Shown: positions 1 through 8,028 of the stretch, in pieces
Position numbering within the stretch: the first letter of the stretch is position 1
Layout of the letters: each line of letters opens with the position of its first letter
Origin: DATHTK01 sp035463295
GTDB lineage: Bacteria > Actinomycetota > Rubrobacteria > Rubrobacterales > Rubrobacteraceae
Length of the DNA stretch: 38,660 nucleotides
Direction: 5' to 3'
Assembly (NCBI GenBank): GCA_035463295.1
Contig: DATHTK010000073.1
Coordinates: 1 to 38,660 of the forward strand
Notes under the pieces: generated by a model
Database searches by the model: none
Seen by the model: the letters and a program-made list of their open reading frames with translations, nothing else
Told to the model about the DNA's origin: nothing
Translations under genes and position numbers: made by a program

Positions 1-146
1 TGACCCTGAGCAGCGGCAGCAGCCTGTACCTGCGAACAGTCGACGTACTGGACGTCGACGTCGCCGCCAACGGCCTGGGCGAACGCCGGAGCGGCCGCAG
101 CCAGCACCATGGCCAGCATCGCTGCCAGCAACATTATCTTCCTCAA
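1..146 (-). CDS. Secreted protein, N-terminal fragment (runs off window)
   Basis: Only the first 48 codons are in the window. The start is a TTG at 144-146, preceded by GGAGGT with six bases between, so the start is well supported. The peptide begins with R and K, then a run of Leu, Met, Val and Ala, then APAFAQ, a textbook Sec signal peptide with a signal peptidase I site (AFA|Q) near residue 24. The mature part begins with Gly, Asp and Val and then becomes Gln/Ala rich, with one Cys. No domain can be recognised from so short a piece. It is probably an exported wall or surface protein. It lies downstream of pth on the same strand, but a long A+T-rich gap suggests its own promoter. Confidence 0.75.
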   Translation of the reverse strand, partial: MRKIMLLAAMLAMVLAAAAPAFAQAVGGDVDVQYVDCSQVQAAAAAQG

Positions 147-503
147 CTCAGTACCTCCATGTCGTAACCTTCCTGCGTCCCCTCGAGAAATGCCCTCTCG
201 CGCTCCCCTATACGCTCGCCTCCCTCTCGTCGCGTGCGCGCATCTCTACCTTCACCGGTGCCCCGTGGGCAAGATCACGCGGCCCGTCCCTTAATATATT
301 CTCACATTTTCACCAAAAAGTTAACCCGATTGTAAATACTGATCTCAAAACCCTACTTCTTGTGGGTAATGGCGGGGTGGTACACCAGACCTGCGCCGTA
401 GTGGGAGCGGTTGGCGGCGGTCTCGGGGAGGGGTGCGGCGTTGGTCGGGTCTCTCCATCCTGACGAGCCCCGGTGATCGGAGCGTCGACCCTTGCGCTGA
501 CGA
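147..503. promoter_or_regulatory. Intergenic region with A+T-rich promoter-like island
   Basis: There is no convincing gene between pth and the secreted-protein gene. Positions 291-345 are far richer in A and T than the surroundings. On the minus strand they include TTTACA (about 328-333) and TATATT (293-298), but no pair has ideal spacing, so the exact promoter is uncertain. A start near 287 would give the secreted-protein gene a long leader of about 140 bases, rich in purines. A minus-strand frame stays open from within pth to a TAG at 353-355 but has no start codon. Confidence 0.35.
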
Positions 504-1031
504 CTACTGGCTCCGGGAGCGAGTATTGAAGGTGTTCATGGCGGTCTCGGCGCCGTATCGCACGACGGCCTCGGCGGCGTCGGCGGCCCGGGGGACCGCA
601 CTTCTGACCGCCGCGTCCATCCTACCCAGGACGTACTCGGTGACGCCCGCGCCCGCCGGCGGTCGTCCGATGCCGACACGCACCCGCGTGAAGTCGCCGC
701 CCAGGTTGCCGATAACGGAGCGAAGACCGTTATGGCCCCCTGCGCCGCCGCCGACCTTGACCCTGACGTCTCCGGGTGGGAGGTCCAGATCGTCGTGGAC
801 CAGGATCAGGTCCTCCGGCCTGTACCCGGCGAGCGCGGAGCCGGAGCGGTTCATGAAGGTGGTGGGCTTGAGGAGGGTGACGCTCCTGTAGTCGAGGTTT
901 ATGGTGGAGGCTTCGGTCTTCTTTCTCTTACGCCAGGAGCCGCCGTGACGCCGGGCGAGCTCGTCGACCACGAGGAAGCCGACGTTGTGGCGGGTCCGCT
1001 CGTAGGAGCGACCCGGGTTGCCGAGGCCCAC
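504..1031 (-). CDS. pth: Peptidyl-tRNA hydrolase
   Basis: Pth cleaves peptidyl-tRNAs that drop off ribosomes, recycling tRNA in the cytoplasm. The family signature GLGNPG is at the start, followed by the RHNVGF motif with the catalytic His, the FMNRSG motif with the substrate-binding Asn, and DDLDLPPG with the catalytic Asp. GGAGGHNGLRS follows as expected. The only ordinary start codon is GTG at 1029-1031, immediately before GLGNPG, which would remove the first beta strand normally present (Met plus about four hydrophobic residues). The frame stays open upstream to the rplY stop (TAG 1107-1109) and encodes a sensible extension with hydrophobic VVV just before GLG, so the real start may be a rare codon (ATA or CTG) right after that stop. 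Same strand as rplY and probably co-transcribed. Confidence 0.93.
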   Translation of the reverse strand: MGLGNPGRSYERTRHNVGFLVVDELARRHGGSWRKRKKTEASTINLDYRSVTLLKPTTFMNRSGSALAGYRPEDLILVHDDLDLPPGDVRVKVGGGAGGHNGLRSVIGNLGGDFTRVRVGIGRPPAGAGVTEYVLGRMDAAVRSAVPRAADAAEAVVRYGAETAMNTFNTRSRSQ

Positions 1032-1067
1032 GACGACGGGGGACCCTAGGGTCGGTCCCCCGTCGTC
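1032..1067 (-). other. Perfect 14-bp inverted repeat between rplY and pth
   Basis: Positions 1032-1045 and 1054-1067 are exact reverse complements with an 8-base loop. The stem ends one base before the GTG codon of pth. No T-run follows on either strand, so it is not a typical intrinsic terminator. It could slow translation or transcription between rplY and pth, or simply be coding if pth starts upstream. Confidence 0.7.
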
Positions 1068-1106
1068 TCGACCGCGGAGCCTGTCGAAGAAAGAGCGCGC
1101 CAGTAT

Positions 1107-1805
1107 CTACGCCTGGAGGTTCTGTCCTGCGGGGCCTTCGCCCGCGTCGGGGGAAGGCTCCTCCCCCATTTCCTCTTCCTCCTCGCCCTCGGCGGGCTCC
1201 TCGGCCTCCTCCTCGACGACACCGGCCGCCTCGAGCTCCTCCTCGGTGATCTCGGTCGGCGCGGTTACCGTTGCGGCGATCTCCTCGGGGTCTGAAACGA
1301 GCGTTACGCCCTCGGGGAGCGCTACGTCGGCCAGGGTGAGGTTCTCGCCCATCCCGAGAGAAGAGACGTCGAGGGTAACCTCTTGCGGGATGTTGCCCGG
1401 GAGGCTCTCGACCTGGAGCTCGTAGGCGACCTGCTGCAGCACGCCGCCCTCCTCGGCTCCTGGCGACTCGCCGACGAGATGGAGCGGCACCGTTATCTCG
1501 ATGCGCTCGCGCATGTCCACGGGCGCGAAGTCCACGTGGAGCAGGCGGCCCGACACCGGATCGCGCTGCACATCGACGATGCGAGCCGGCGAGCTGCCCG
1601 CATCGAGGTTGATGTTGTAGAGGGCGTTGTCTCCGAGGTGCTGGAGGGTGTAATCCACGACCCTGTCGGGGACCGCCAGGGCGGTGCTCCCTCCGTCTCC
1701 TCCGTAGAGGACGGCGGGGATCATACCGGAGGCTCTCAGCCGCCGGGCGGCGTTCTTGCCCCGGCCCTCGCGTTCGCTCGCCTGAAGTTCGACGTTGTCA
1801 ACCAC
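1107..1805 (-). CDS. rplY: 50S ribosomal protein L25 / general stress protein Ctc
   Basis: L25 binds 5S rRNA on the large ribosomal subunit; the long two-domain form is called Ctc or TL5. The N-terminal domain (residues about 5-95) has the family pattern GKNAARRLRASGMIPAVLYG and a HVDF segment. The C-terminal beta domain covers about 95-185. The last 40 residues are very rich in Glu with Pro and Gly, a typical acidic tail of the long form; 232 residues fits that form. Start is GTG at 1803-1805 with AGGGAG upstream. It sits between prs (37-base gap) and pth, an order common in bacteria (prs-ctc-pth). Confidence 0.95.
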   Translation of the reverse strand: MVDNVELQASEREGRGKNAARRLRASGMIPAVLYGGDGGSTALAVPDRVVDYTLQHLGDNALYNINLDAGSSPARIVDVQRDPVSGRLLHVDFAPVDMRERIEITVPLHLVGESPGAEEGGVLQQVAYELQVESLPGNIPQEVTLDVSSLGMGENLTLADVALPEGVTLVSDPEEIAATVTAPTEITEEELEAAGVVEEEAEEPAEGEEEEEMGEEPSPDAGEGPAGQNLQA

Positions 1806-1842
1806 TTCCCACTCCCTGGTAGTTCGATAGGTGTGTGTCGCT

Positions 1843-2835
1843 CTAGAAAAGCTGGTTCTCGCCCATAAAGACCGCGCTCACCGAGTCGTCCGTAAAGACG
1901 TTTCTTATGGTGCTCGCGAGAATAGGTGCTATCGTGAGCGAGCGTATCTTAGAACGCGGCTCGCCCTCCTTCAAGGGGAGCGTATCGGCGACCACGACCT
2001 CCTTTATGGGAGAGGCGTCGATGCGCTCGTAGGCGGGGCCGGAGAACACACCGTGCGTCGCGCACGCGTAGACCTCTGTCGCCCCCTCGTCGATCAGCCG
2101 CTCCGCCGCGTTGCAGAGGGTGCCGGCGGTATCGATCAGGTCGTCTATCATTAGCACGCGCTTTCCGGCCACGTCGCCTATGACGTGGGTGACCTCCGAC
2201 TCCTGGGCGGCGCGGCGCATCTTGTTGACGATCGCCCAGGGGAGCCCGAGGTGGTCGGCGAGCCGCTTGGCGACCTTCACCTCGCCCGTATCGGGGGCGA
2301 CGACCACCGCGTCGTCGGCGTCTCGGAAGCCCTCCTCGACGAAGTGGTCGACGAAGGTGTGCATCGCCGTCAGGTGGTCGACCGGGAAGGAGAAGAAGCC
2401 CTCGATCTGGCCGACGTGCAGGTCCATCGTCATAACCCGCTCGGCTCCGGCGACCTGGATCATGTTCGCGATCAGGCGGGCCGTTATGGGTTCGCGGGGC
2501 TTGGTCTTGCGGTCCTGCCGGGAATAGGCGAACCACGGTATGACAGCGGTGATCCTCTTCGCCGAGGCCCTCTTGGCGGCGTCGATCATGATCAGGAGCT
2601 GCATGAGGTTGCGGTTTACCGGCTGCCCGAGCGACTGCACTATAAAGACGTCCGCACCCCGGACGGAGTCCAGGTAGCGAGCGTACATCTCGCCGCCGGA
2701 GAACCGGCGAAGGTCCACTCCGCCAAGCTCAATGTCCAGCCGGTCGGCTATGCGCTCGGCCAGGTCCGGGTAGCCATCCCCGGAAAAGAGCATGAGCCTC
2801 TTCTCGGTAGTCTGCGTCAGGTGCCCGTTGCGCAT
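1843..2835 (-). CDS. prs: Ribose-phosphate pyrophosphokinase (PRPP synthetase)
   Basis: Converts ribose-5-phosphate and ATP to PRPP, the precursor of nucleotides, His and Trp. Class I features are visible: FSGGEMYAR near residue 45-53, the ATP-binding flexible-loop region SRQDRK near 105, the metal-binding DLHVGQIEGFF near 140, and the PRPP-binding loop DDLIDTAGT near 233. At 330 residues it is slightly longer than the usual 310-320 because of an N-terminal extension. Start is ATG (2833-2835), seven bases after the glmU stop; the ribosome site is weak, so translational coupling with glmU is likely. The order glmU-prs-rplY-pth matches the conserved Gram-positive cluster. Confidence 0.96.
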   Translation of the reverse strand: MRNGHLTQTTEKRLMLFSGDGYPDLAERIADRLDIELGGVDLRRFSGGEMYARYLDSVRGADVFIVQSLGQPVNRNLMQLLIMIDAAKRASAKRITAVIPWFAYSRQDRKTKPREPITARLIANMIQVAGAERVMTMDLHVGQIEGFFSFPVDHLTAMHTFVDHFVEEGFRDADDAVVVAPDTGEVKVAKRLADHLGLPWAIVNKMRRAAQESEVTHVIGDVAGKRVLMIDDLIDTAGTLCNAAERLIDEGATEVYACATHGVFSGPAYERIDASPIKEVVVADTLPLKEGEPRSKIRSLTIAPILASTIRNVFTDDSVSAVFMGENQLF

Positions 2836-2842
2836 CGAGTCT

Positions 2843-4255
2843 CTAGCCCTCCGTGTTCTCTTCCGGCCGCTCGCCGCGCGCCTTCCCGGGTGCGTCCCGG
2901 ATCACGCGCGCCGGCATCCCGACGGCGAGCTTCTCCGGCGGGATGTCCTTGTTGACCACGCTTCCGGCTCCCAGGTAGGCGCCGCTCCCTATTGTAACCG
3001 GCGCGATAAGAGTCGTGTTCACGCCGGTAAAGACGCCATCGCCTATCTCGGTGCGGTTCTTCTCGACGCCGTCGTAGTTGGCCGTGATGGTGCCCGCCCC
3101 GAGGTTGACGTCCTCGCCTATCTCGGCGTCACCGACGTAGGAGAGGTGCGGCACCTTGCTACCCCGGCCCACCCACGTGTTCTTCACCTCGCAGTAGGCC
3201 CCGACCTTCGAGCCCGGTCCGAGGACCGTTCCGGGTCTCAAGAAAGCATAAGGCCCCACGCTCGCCCCGGCTCCCACCTCGGCTCCACGACCCACCGAGT
3301 GCTCCACGAGCGCCCCGTTGCCGACACGGGTGTCGAGAAGATCGGCGGACGGGCCGATCACGCAGTCTGAGCCGATCTTCGTGTTGCCCCGCAAGAACGT
3401 GCCCGGCAGGATCACGGTGTCGCGCCCGATCTCCACGCTCGCCTCGAGGTGCGTCGAGACCGGGTCCCGGACCGTGACCCCGTTTCTCATGTGGGCGTCG
3501 AGGATGCGGCGCCTGAGGATCTCCTCCGCCCGCGCGAGCTGGGAGCGGTCGTTTACCAGGTTCGCCTCCTCGGGGTTCTTGAGCCGGTACGTCACCGCCC
3601 GGCTCCTGCGACCGATGATCTCGAGCACGTCGGTGAGGTAGAGCTCGCCGCCGGCGTTGTCCGAACCGACCCTCTCTATCGCGTCCCGGATCTCGGAGAG
3701 CTCGAACGCGTAGAGTCCGAGGTTGACCTGCGTGATCTCCCGCTCCGCCTCCGTCGCGTCCCTCTCCTCGACTATCCTCACCACGCCGGCATCCTCGATG
3801 ACCCTGCCGAGGCCGCTCGGGTCCCCGAGCTCGGCTACCAGCACGGTCGCCCCGACGCCGGCCGAGCGATGTCTCTCGACCAGTTCCCCCAGCGTACGGT
3901 CCGAGATCAGCGGCCCGTCGCCGTTGACCACGAGAAGAACGCCCTCGTCCTCCTCTCCGAGAGCAGCTATCGCGACGCGGACCGCGTCCCCCGTGCCGAG
4001 CTGCTCTCTCTGCAAGACCGGCTCCGCATCAGGCGGGAGCACCGACTCCACGAGCTCCGCCTGGTGCCCGACGACCACCTGCAGGCGATCGGGCACCAGG
4101 GGACGGATCGCCTCCGTCACGTAGTTGACCATCGGCACCCCGCACAGGGTGTGCAACACCTTCGCGCGGTTGGACTTCATTCGGGTACCCTTGCCGGCCG
4201 CGAGGACCACGGCGAAGATCGGCGAAAGACTGGTTTCCTGGGATATGTGCTCCAA
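2843..4255 (-). CDS. glmU: Bifunctional UDP-GlcNAc synthesis enzyme GlmU
   Basis: Carries out the last two steps to UDP-N-acetylglucosamine, for peptidoglycan: acetylation of glucosamine-1-phosphate and uridylyl transfer. The N-terminal pyrophosphorylase domain (about 10-235) has LAAGKGTRMKS and the VNGDGPL metal-binding segment. The C-terminal left-handed beta helix (about 255-450) shows many hexapeptide repeats, the acetyltransferase His in KVPHLSYVGD, and NYDGVEKNRT. Length 470 is normal. The start is TTG at 4253-4255, with AAGGAG four bases upstream; the next Met lies within the nucleotide-binding loop and is too late. It follows tRNA-Gln on the same strand. Confidence 0.96.
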   Translation of the reverse strand: MEHISQETSLSPIFAVVLAAGKGTRMKSNRAKVLHTLCGVPMVNYVTEAIRPLVPDRLQVVVGHQAELVESVLPPDAEPVLQREQLGTGDAVRVAIAALGEEDEGVLLVVNGDGPLISDRTLGELVERHRSAGVGATVLVAELGDPSGLGRVIEDAGVVRIVEERDATEAEREITQVNLGLYAFELSEIRDAIERVGSDNAGGELYLTDVLEIIGRRSRAVTYRLKNPEEANLVNDRSQLARAEEILRRRILDAHMRNGVTVRDPVSTHLEASVEIGRDTVILPGTFLRGNTKIGSDCVIGPSADLLDTRVGNGALVEHSVGRGAEVGAGASVGPYAFLRPGTVLGPGSKVGAYCEVKNTWVGRGSKVPHLSYVGDAEIGEDVNLGAGTITANYDGVEKNRTEIGDGVFTGVNTTLIAPVTIGSGAYLGAGSVVNKDIPPEKLAVGMPARVIRDAPGKARGERPEENTEG

Positions 4256-4299
4256 GGGGCTCCTTAGCGCTGGCCTCTCCGGCGGCCACGCACCCGGGG

Positions 4300-4370
4300 C
4301 TGGGGCGGCAGGATTCGAACCTGCGATCCCGGGACCAAAACCCGGTGCCTTGCCACTTGGCCACGCCCCA
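4300..4370 (-). tRNA. tRNA-Gln (anticodon UUG)
   Basis: Read on the minus strand, the 7-bp acceptor stem TGGGGCG/CGCCCCA, the D arm GCC-GGC, the anticodon stem CCGGG/CCCGG with loop TTTTGGT, and the T stem GCAGG/CCTGC with loop TTCGAAT all form. Anticodon positions 34-36 are TTG, so it reads Gln CAA (and CAG by wobble). The discriminator is G and CCA is not encoded. It lies between ispE and glmU. Confidence 0.95.
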
Positions 4371-4398
4371 TTGGCGGCCCGCGTCCGCGACCGAAGCG

Positions 4399-4427
4399 AT
4401 TATACCGGAGCCTCCGAAGCCTATCAG
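4399..4427 (-). promoter_or_regulatory. Sigma-A type promoter of tRNA-Gln
   Basis: On the minus strand CTGATA (4422-4427), a 17-base spacer and a perfect TATAAT (4399-4404) lie about 29 bases before the tRNA 5' end. It may also supply glmU and the genes beyond it. It lies between the ispE stop and the tRNA. Confidence 0.7.
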
Positions 4428-4443
4428 CGCGACGTCCCGCGCC

Positions 4444-5316
4444 TCAGAGCACCTCTACCCCGCATTCCACGGGCTCATAGACGCCCAGAGGGGACGCCGC
4501 GGGCGCTCGTTCGACGCGCGGCTCGTCCTCGATGTCGAACACGCCGTAGACCGCCGTCCCGGTTCCGGTCATCGCGGCCCCGAGAGCCCCCGCCCCAAGC
4601 AACCGCCGCCGGTAGTCCGCAACGCCGGGCACGAGCCCGCACGTGACAGGCTCCAAGTCGTTGCCGATTGCCCCGGCGAGCGCGTCGAGGTCGCCCGAGC
4701 GCAGCGCCGCGACGACCGGCCCGACGGAGGGTGGGCTCTCTACCGGACGCCGGTCGTAGAGGCGGTAGATCTCACCCGTGTCCGCGCCCCGGTCCGGCAT
4801 GGCGAGGACCAGATGGTGGTCCGGGGGCGCGGGGAGCGGCGTCAGACGGATCCCGATCCCCTCCCCCAGCGACGTCCCGCCCGAGAGACAGAAGGGAACG
4901 TCGGCCCCGATCCCGGCCCCGATCTCACCCAGCTCCCCAGCGTCCAGTCCGAGTCCGAAGAGCTCGTTCATCCCGACGAGCACCGCCGCCGCGTCCGCCG
5001 ATCCGCCCCCCAGACCGGCGCCAGGCGGTATTTTCTTGCGGAGCCACACCCGAACCGGCAGCTCGACACCCGAAGCCTCCCGAAGCAAGGCGCGGGCCCT
5101 GTGGACGGTGTTCTCTTCAATCGGTCCGACCTCAGCCCCTTCCGGCTCGACGCAGAGCTCGAACCCGCCTCGAGAGCGTTGGATCCCCACCTCGTCGGCG
5201 AGTGAGATGCTCTGCATGACGGTGCGGATCTCGTGGTAGCCGTCCTCCCGAAGCCCGAGCACCTCGAGGGCGTAGTTGACCTTGGCGTGGGCCTTCAGGA
5301 GGAGCCTCTCTCTCAC
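4444..5316 (-). CDS. ispE: 4-diphosphocytidyl-2-C-methyl-D-erythritol kinase
   Basis: Phosphorylates CDP-methylerythritol in the MEP pathway of isoprenoid synthesis. The family N-terminal pattern AHAKVNYALEVLG with the catalytic Lys, the RxDGYHE motif, the GHMP ATP loop PPGAGLGGGSADAA at about 97-110, and a C-terminal GTGTAVYGVF segment are all present. Length 290 is normal. Start is GTG at 5314-5316, overlapping the rsmA TGA (GTGA), so the two are translationally coupled. The tatD-rsmA-ispE order is common in Gram-positive bacteria. Confidence 0.96.
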   Translation of the reverse strand: MRERLLLKAHAKVNYALEVLGLREDGYHEIRTVMQSISLADEVGIQRSRGGFELCVEPEGAEVGPIEENTVHRARALLREASGVELPVRVWLRKKIPPGAGLGGGSADAAAVLVGMNELFGLGLDAGELGEIGAGIGADVPFCLSGGTSLGEGIGIRLTPLPAPPDHHLVLAMPDRGADTGEIYRLYDRRPVESPPSVGPVVAALRSGDLDALAGAIGNDLEPVTCGLVPGVADYRRRLLGAGALGAAMTGTGTAVYGVFDIEDEPRVERAPAASPLGVYEPVECGVEVL

Positions 5317-6101
5317 GCCTGCTCCGAAATGGCCCGGTAGAGCGCCACGAAGTCCTCCGGCCTCAACTCCTCGGCGCGGGCGTTGGGCCCGAGACCAATA
5401 GAGGCCAGAGCGAGCCTCGCATCCTCCCCGGCGCTCTCCGGCAGGTTCTTTAGAAGGCGTTTGCGGCGGCTCTTGAAGCCCGCTAGCACGAGTTCCTTCA
5501 CACCCCGGTACTCCGCCGGCTCGACGCTCATCTCCCTGCGCTCCATATCCACGACGGCGGAGTATACCCGGGGGGGCGGGTCGAAGACGTTGGGCGAGAC
5601 CTTATGTACGATCCTGACGTGAGCCAGTAGCCCCACCAGCACGGCGTAGGCCGCGTAGTCCTTGGTTCCCCGCGCCGCGGCCATGCGACGCGCTACCTCG
5701 AGCTGGACCATAAAGCGAAGGTGCGTGATGTAGGTCGCCTCCTCGAGGAGCATGAGGATCAGGGGCGAGGCGACGTTGTAGGGGAGGTTGGCGACCAGCT
5801 TGTTGGGGCGGGGCTCCAGCGCGTCGTAGTCGAAGCGCAGAGCATCGCCCTCGTAGACCCGAACATTCTCGTTGTACTGTACGGCCTCGTGCAGCGCGGG
5901 GAGCACGTCCGGGTCGAGTTCGACGGCGTGCACGAGGTTCGCCTTTTCGGCGAGCACGGAGGTCAGGAAGCCGCGACCGGGTCCGATCTCCAGCACGACG
6001 TCGCCTTGCGTCACCCCCGATGAGACTATGCGGGCGGTGTTCGGGTCGGTGAGGAAGTGCTGGCCGAGGCGCTTTTTGGGATGGTTCGACCGGAACGGCA
6101 C
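5313..6101 (-). CDS. rsmA: 16S rRNA adenine-N6,N6-dimethyltransferase KsgA/RsmA
   Basis: Dimethylates two adjacent adenines near the 3' end of 16S rRNA as a late check on small-subunit assembly. Seen: KKRLGQHFL at the start, SAM-binding motif VLEIGPGRGFLT at about 35-47, an acidic ELD residue set, and catalytic NLPYN near 105. The C-terminal domain ends with ARAEELRPEDFVAL, typical of the family. 262 residues is normal. Start is GTG at 6099-6101 with AAGGAT upstream, seven bases after the tatD stop. It overlaps ispE by four bases. Confidence 0.96.
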   Translation of the reverse strand: MPFRSNHPKKRLGQHFLTDPNTARIVSSGVTQGDVVLEIGPGRGFLTSVLAEKANLVHAVELDPDVLPALHEAVQYNENVRVYEGDALRFDYDALEPRPNKLVANLPYNVASPLILMLLEEATYITHLRFMVQLEVARRMAAARGTKDYAAYAVLVGLLAHVRIVHKVSPNVFDPPPRVYSAVVDMERREMSVEPAEYRGVKELVLAGFKSRRKRLLKNLPESAGEDARLALASIGLGPNARAEELRPEDFVALYRAISEQA

Positions 6102-6108
6102 CGATCCT

Positions 6109-6867
6109 TCACAGCTCCAGCGGCAACCCGAAGACGTTCCGGGCGTTGCGGGTGGTGAGGGTGGCGAGCTCCTCGTCCTCCAGGCCGAGCCGTTCGGCGA
6201 CGAAGGCGGCCGTGTGAACGACGTTCTTCGGCGCGTTCTTCGTGCCCCGCACCGGCTGAGGGCTCAGGTAAGGGGCGTCTGTCTCGACGAGCAGGCGCTC
6301 CGGGTCCATAAGGCGCAGCACCCTCGCCGTCTCGCTGTTGTTGTAGGTCACGTTCCCGGCGAGGCCGACGTAGTAGCCGCGCTCGCGCGCCTCCCGCACC
6401 TCGCGATCGCCGCCCTCGAAGCAGTGAAGGACGACGGGGACGCGGACGCTGCCCAGAGCGGCCATCGTGTCGGCGAACGCCTCGCGCGAGTGGATCACGA
6501 GCGGCAGCCGGGTGTCGTTCGCCAGGGAGATCGCATCCTCGAACAGCGCCTTCTGCGCCTCTCGCGAGGCATATCCCCGGTAGTAGTCGAGGCCAACCTC
6601 CCCGAGCGCCACGATGCCCGGGGACTCGCAGAGCTCGGCGATCGCCTCCAGGTCCGCCGCCGTATAGGCGCCCGCGTTGTGCGGGTGGATCCCCACCGTC
6701 GAGTAGACATTGGGCAACGCCGCCGCCAGCCCGGCCCCGGCCCCGGAATCCTCGACATCGGTCCCGACGTTCACCACGGCCCCGACCCCGGCCCGGGTCG
6801 CCTCCCTCACCGCCTCCTCCGGCGAAACGTCCAGGCGCAGAAGGTGTGTGTGCGAATCCACGAGCAT
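6109..6867 (-). CDS. tatD: TatD family metal-dependent DNase
   Basis: TatD proteins are TIM-barrel metallo-hydrolases with 3'-5' nuclease activity. The metal ligands are in place: HTH at residues 6-8, Glu in LGEVGLDYY near 93, His in VIHSRE, His in VLHCFEG, and Asp in VETDAPYL. PQPVRGTKNAPKNV is a family signature. Length 252 is normal. Start is ATG at 6865-6867 with GAGGTGA upstream. First gene of the tatD-rsmA-ispE unit. Confidence 0.94.
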   Translation of the reverse strand: MLVDSHTHLLRLDVSPEEAVREATRAGVGAVVNVGTDVEDSGAGAGLAAALPNVYSTVGIHPHNAGAYTAADLEAIAELCESPGIVALGEVGLDYYRGYASREAQKALFEDAISLANDTRLPLVIHSREAFADTMAALGSVRVPVVLHCFEGGDREVREARERGYYVGLAGNVTYNNSETARVLRLMDPERLLVETDAPYLSPQPVRGTKNAPKNVVHTAAFVAERLGLEDEELATLTTRNARNVFGLPLEL

Positions 6868-7200
6868 GGCGCGTTCACCTCTTCTCGGGAGACATAGCGG
6901 AGGGCATTATAGAGGTGCCCCGGAGCCCGCGTCATTAGCGCCACCCGGCTTGGGGTACGACCGCGGTATCGGCGCAACCCTGCCACAAGAACCCCAAAGG
7001 GGGGCAAGCCGCTCGTAGGCGATCCTCCTGCCGCATTGGACTCACGCCTAGTACCCTCTCCCAAACACCTTCTCAAATAGGAAGGTCACTCACTTCACGG
7101 GCCTGGATGCAGCGCCGAGGAGCCTGAAGAAGCGCTTTGAGTTACCAGGATCCAAGTACAAGAGCTACATGACAGTGGCGGGTCTTCGTTCGTAGCTCGT
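6868..7200. other. Gap between rsmI and tatD: promoter plus short unexplained open frame
   Basis: The tatD end holds a promoter -10 box (separate entry). The rest has no complete gene. A plus-strand frame is open from 7052 to TAG 7193-7195 and gives a Lys/Ser/Thr-containing peptide ending in TVAGLRS, less Arg/Pro-rich than typical shadow frames here. It lacks a clear start codon and ribosome site, so it may be a remnant of a lost gene's 3' end or chance. Confidence 0.3.
6906..6911 (-). promoter_or_regulatory. -10 box of tatD operon promoter
   Basis: A perfect minus-strand TATAAT about 38 bases before the tatD ATG. A weak -35 (ATGACG with an 18-base spacer, or TGACGC with 17) lies upstream. 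The predicted leader of about 30 bases carries the GAGGTGA ribosome site. Confidence 0.6.
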
Positions 7201-8025
7201 CTATGTCCCGCTTCGCTCTGCCGGGCTCTGAGCCACCATTCGGGCATAGATCTCCGCTTTCCTCCGGCCCGACTCCCTTGCCGCCCGCGCCGCCGCCCGC
7301 GACGGCCCCTCTCCTCCCGCCACGTACCCTCGCGCCTTCTCGACGGCGGAGTCGAGATCCGGGGTTTCGGCCCCGGCTCCGCCCCGGACGACGAGCACGA
7401 CCTCACCCTTCGCGCCCCCCGTGAAACGCCGCGCAGCTTCTTCGGCCGACCCTCGGAAGACCTCCTCGTGCAGCTTGGTGAGCTCCCGACACACCGCGAC
7501 GGGAGTGTTTGCCGGGAGTGCGGCGAGCGTCTTGAGCAGCCGGTGCGGCGACTCGAAGAGTACGAAGGTGGACGGCTCCTCGGCGATGCGGGCGAGAAGT
7601 TCCGTCCGTTCCCTGCCCTTGCGTGGCACGAATCCAGAGAAGACCACGGTATCGGCCGGAAGCCCGGAGACCACGAGCGCGGTGATGGGCGCGGAGGGAC
7701 CGGGGAGCGCCTCGATCTCGACGCCGGCCTCTATGCAGGCCGAGAGGAGCCGGTAGCCGGGGTCGGAGACGAGCGGTGTGCCTGCGTCGGAGACGAGCGC
7801 GATCTTCTGCGTACGCGCTCTTTCGGCGAGCTCGGGCGCGAGACGTGCTTCGTTGCGCTCGTGATAGGCGACGAGGTCGTTCTTTATGTCGTAGTGGGCG
7901 AGGAGGCGGCCGGTGCGGCGGGTGTCCTCGCACGCGATGAGGTCCGCCTCGCGCAAGCAGCGCAGCGCGCGCAGTGTAACGTCCTCCAGGTTGCCAATCG
8001 GGGTGGGAACCACGGCGAGAGGCAC
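7201..8025 (-). CDS. rsmI: 16S rRNA (cytidine-1402-2'-O)-methyltransferase
   Basis: Methylates the ribose of C1402 in the decoding centre with SAM. The tetrapyrrole-methylase fold is shown by VVPTPIGNLEDVTLRALR at the N-terminus, CEDTRRTGRLL near 33, LVSDAGTPLVSDPGYRL near 76-94, and ALPGPSAPITAL near 107-118. Length 274 is normal. Start is GTG at 8023-8025; the GGGGAG ribosome site overlaps the end of the upstream ROK kinase gene, whose stop lies three bases before the start. Third gene of the recJ-ROK-rsmI cluster. Confidence 0.95.
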   Translation of the reverse strand: MPLAVVPTPIGNLEDVTLRALRCLREADLIACEDTRRTGRLLAHYDIKNDLVAYHERNEARLAPELAERARTQKIALVSDAGTPLVSDPGYRLLSACIEAGVEIEALPGPSAPITALVVSGLPADTVVFSGFVPRKGRERTELLARIAEEPSTFVLFESPHRLLKTLAALPANTPVAVCRELTKLHEEVFRGSAEEAARRFTGGAKGEVVLVVRGGAGAETPDLDSAVEKARGYVAGGEGPSRAAARAARESGRRKAEIYARMVAQSPAERSGT

Positions 8026-8028
8026 CTC

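Noticed and set aside
353..503. Minus-strand open frame downstream of pth, ending with an HPAITHKK-like tail
   Set aside because: It looks protein-like but has no start codon outside pth; more likely chance or decayed sequence than a gene.
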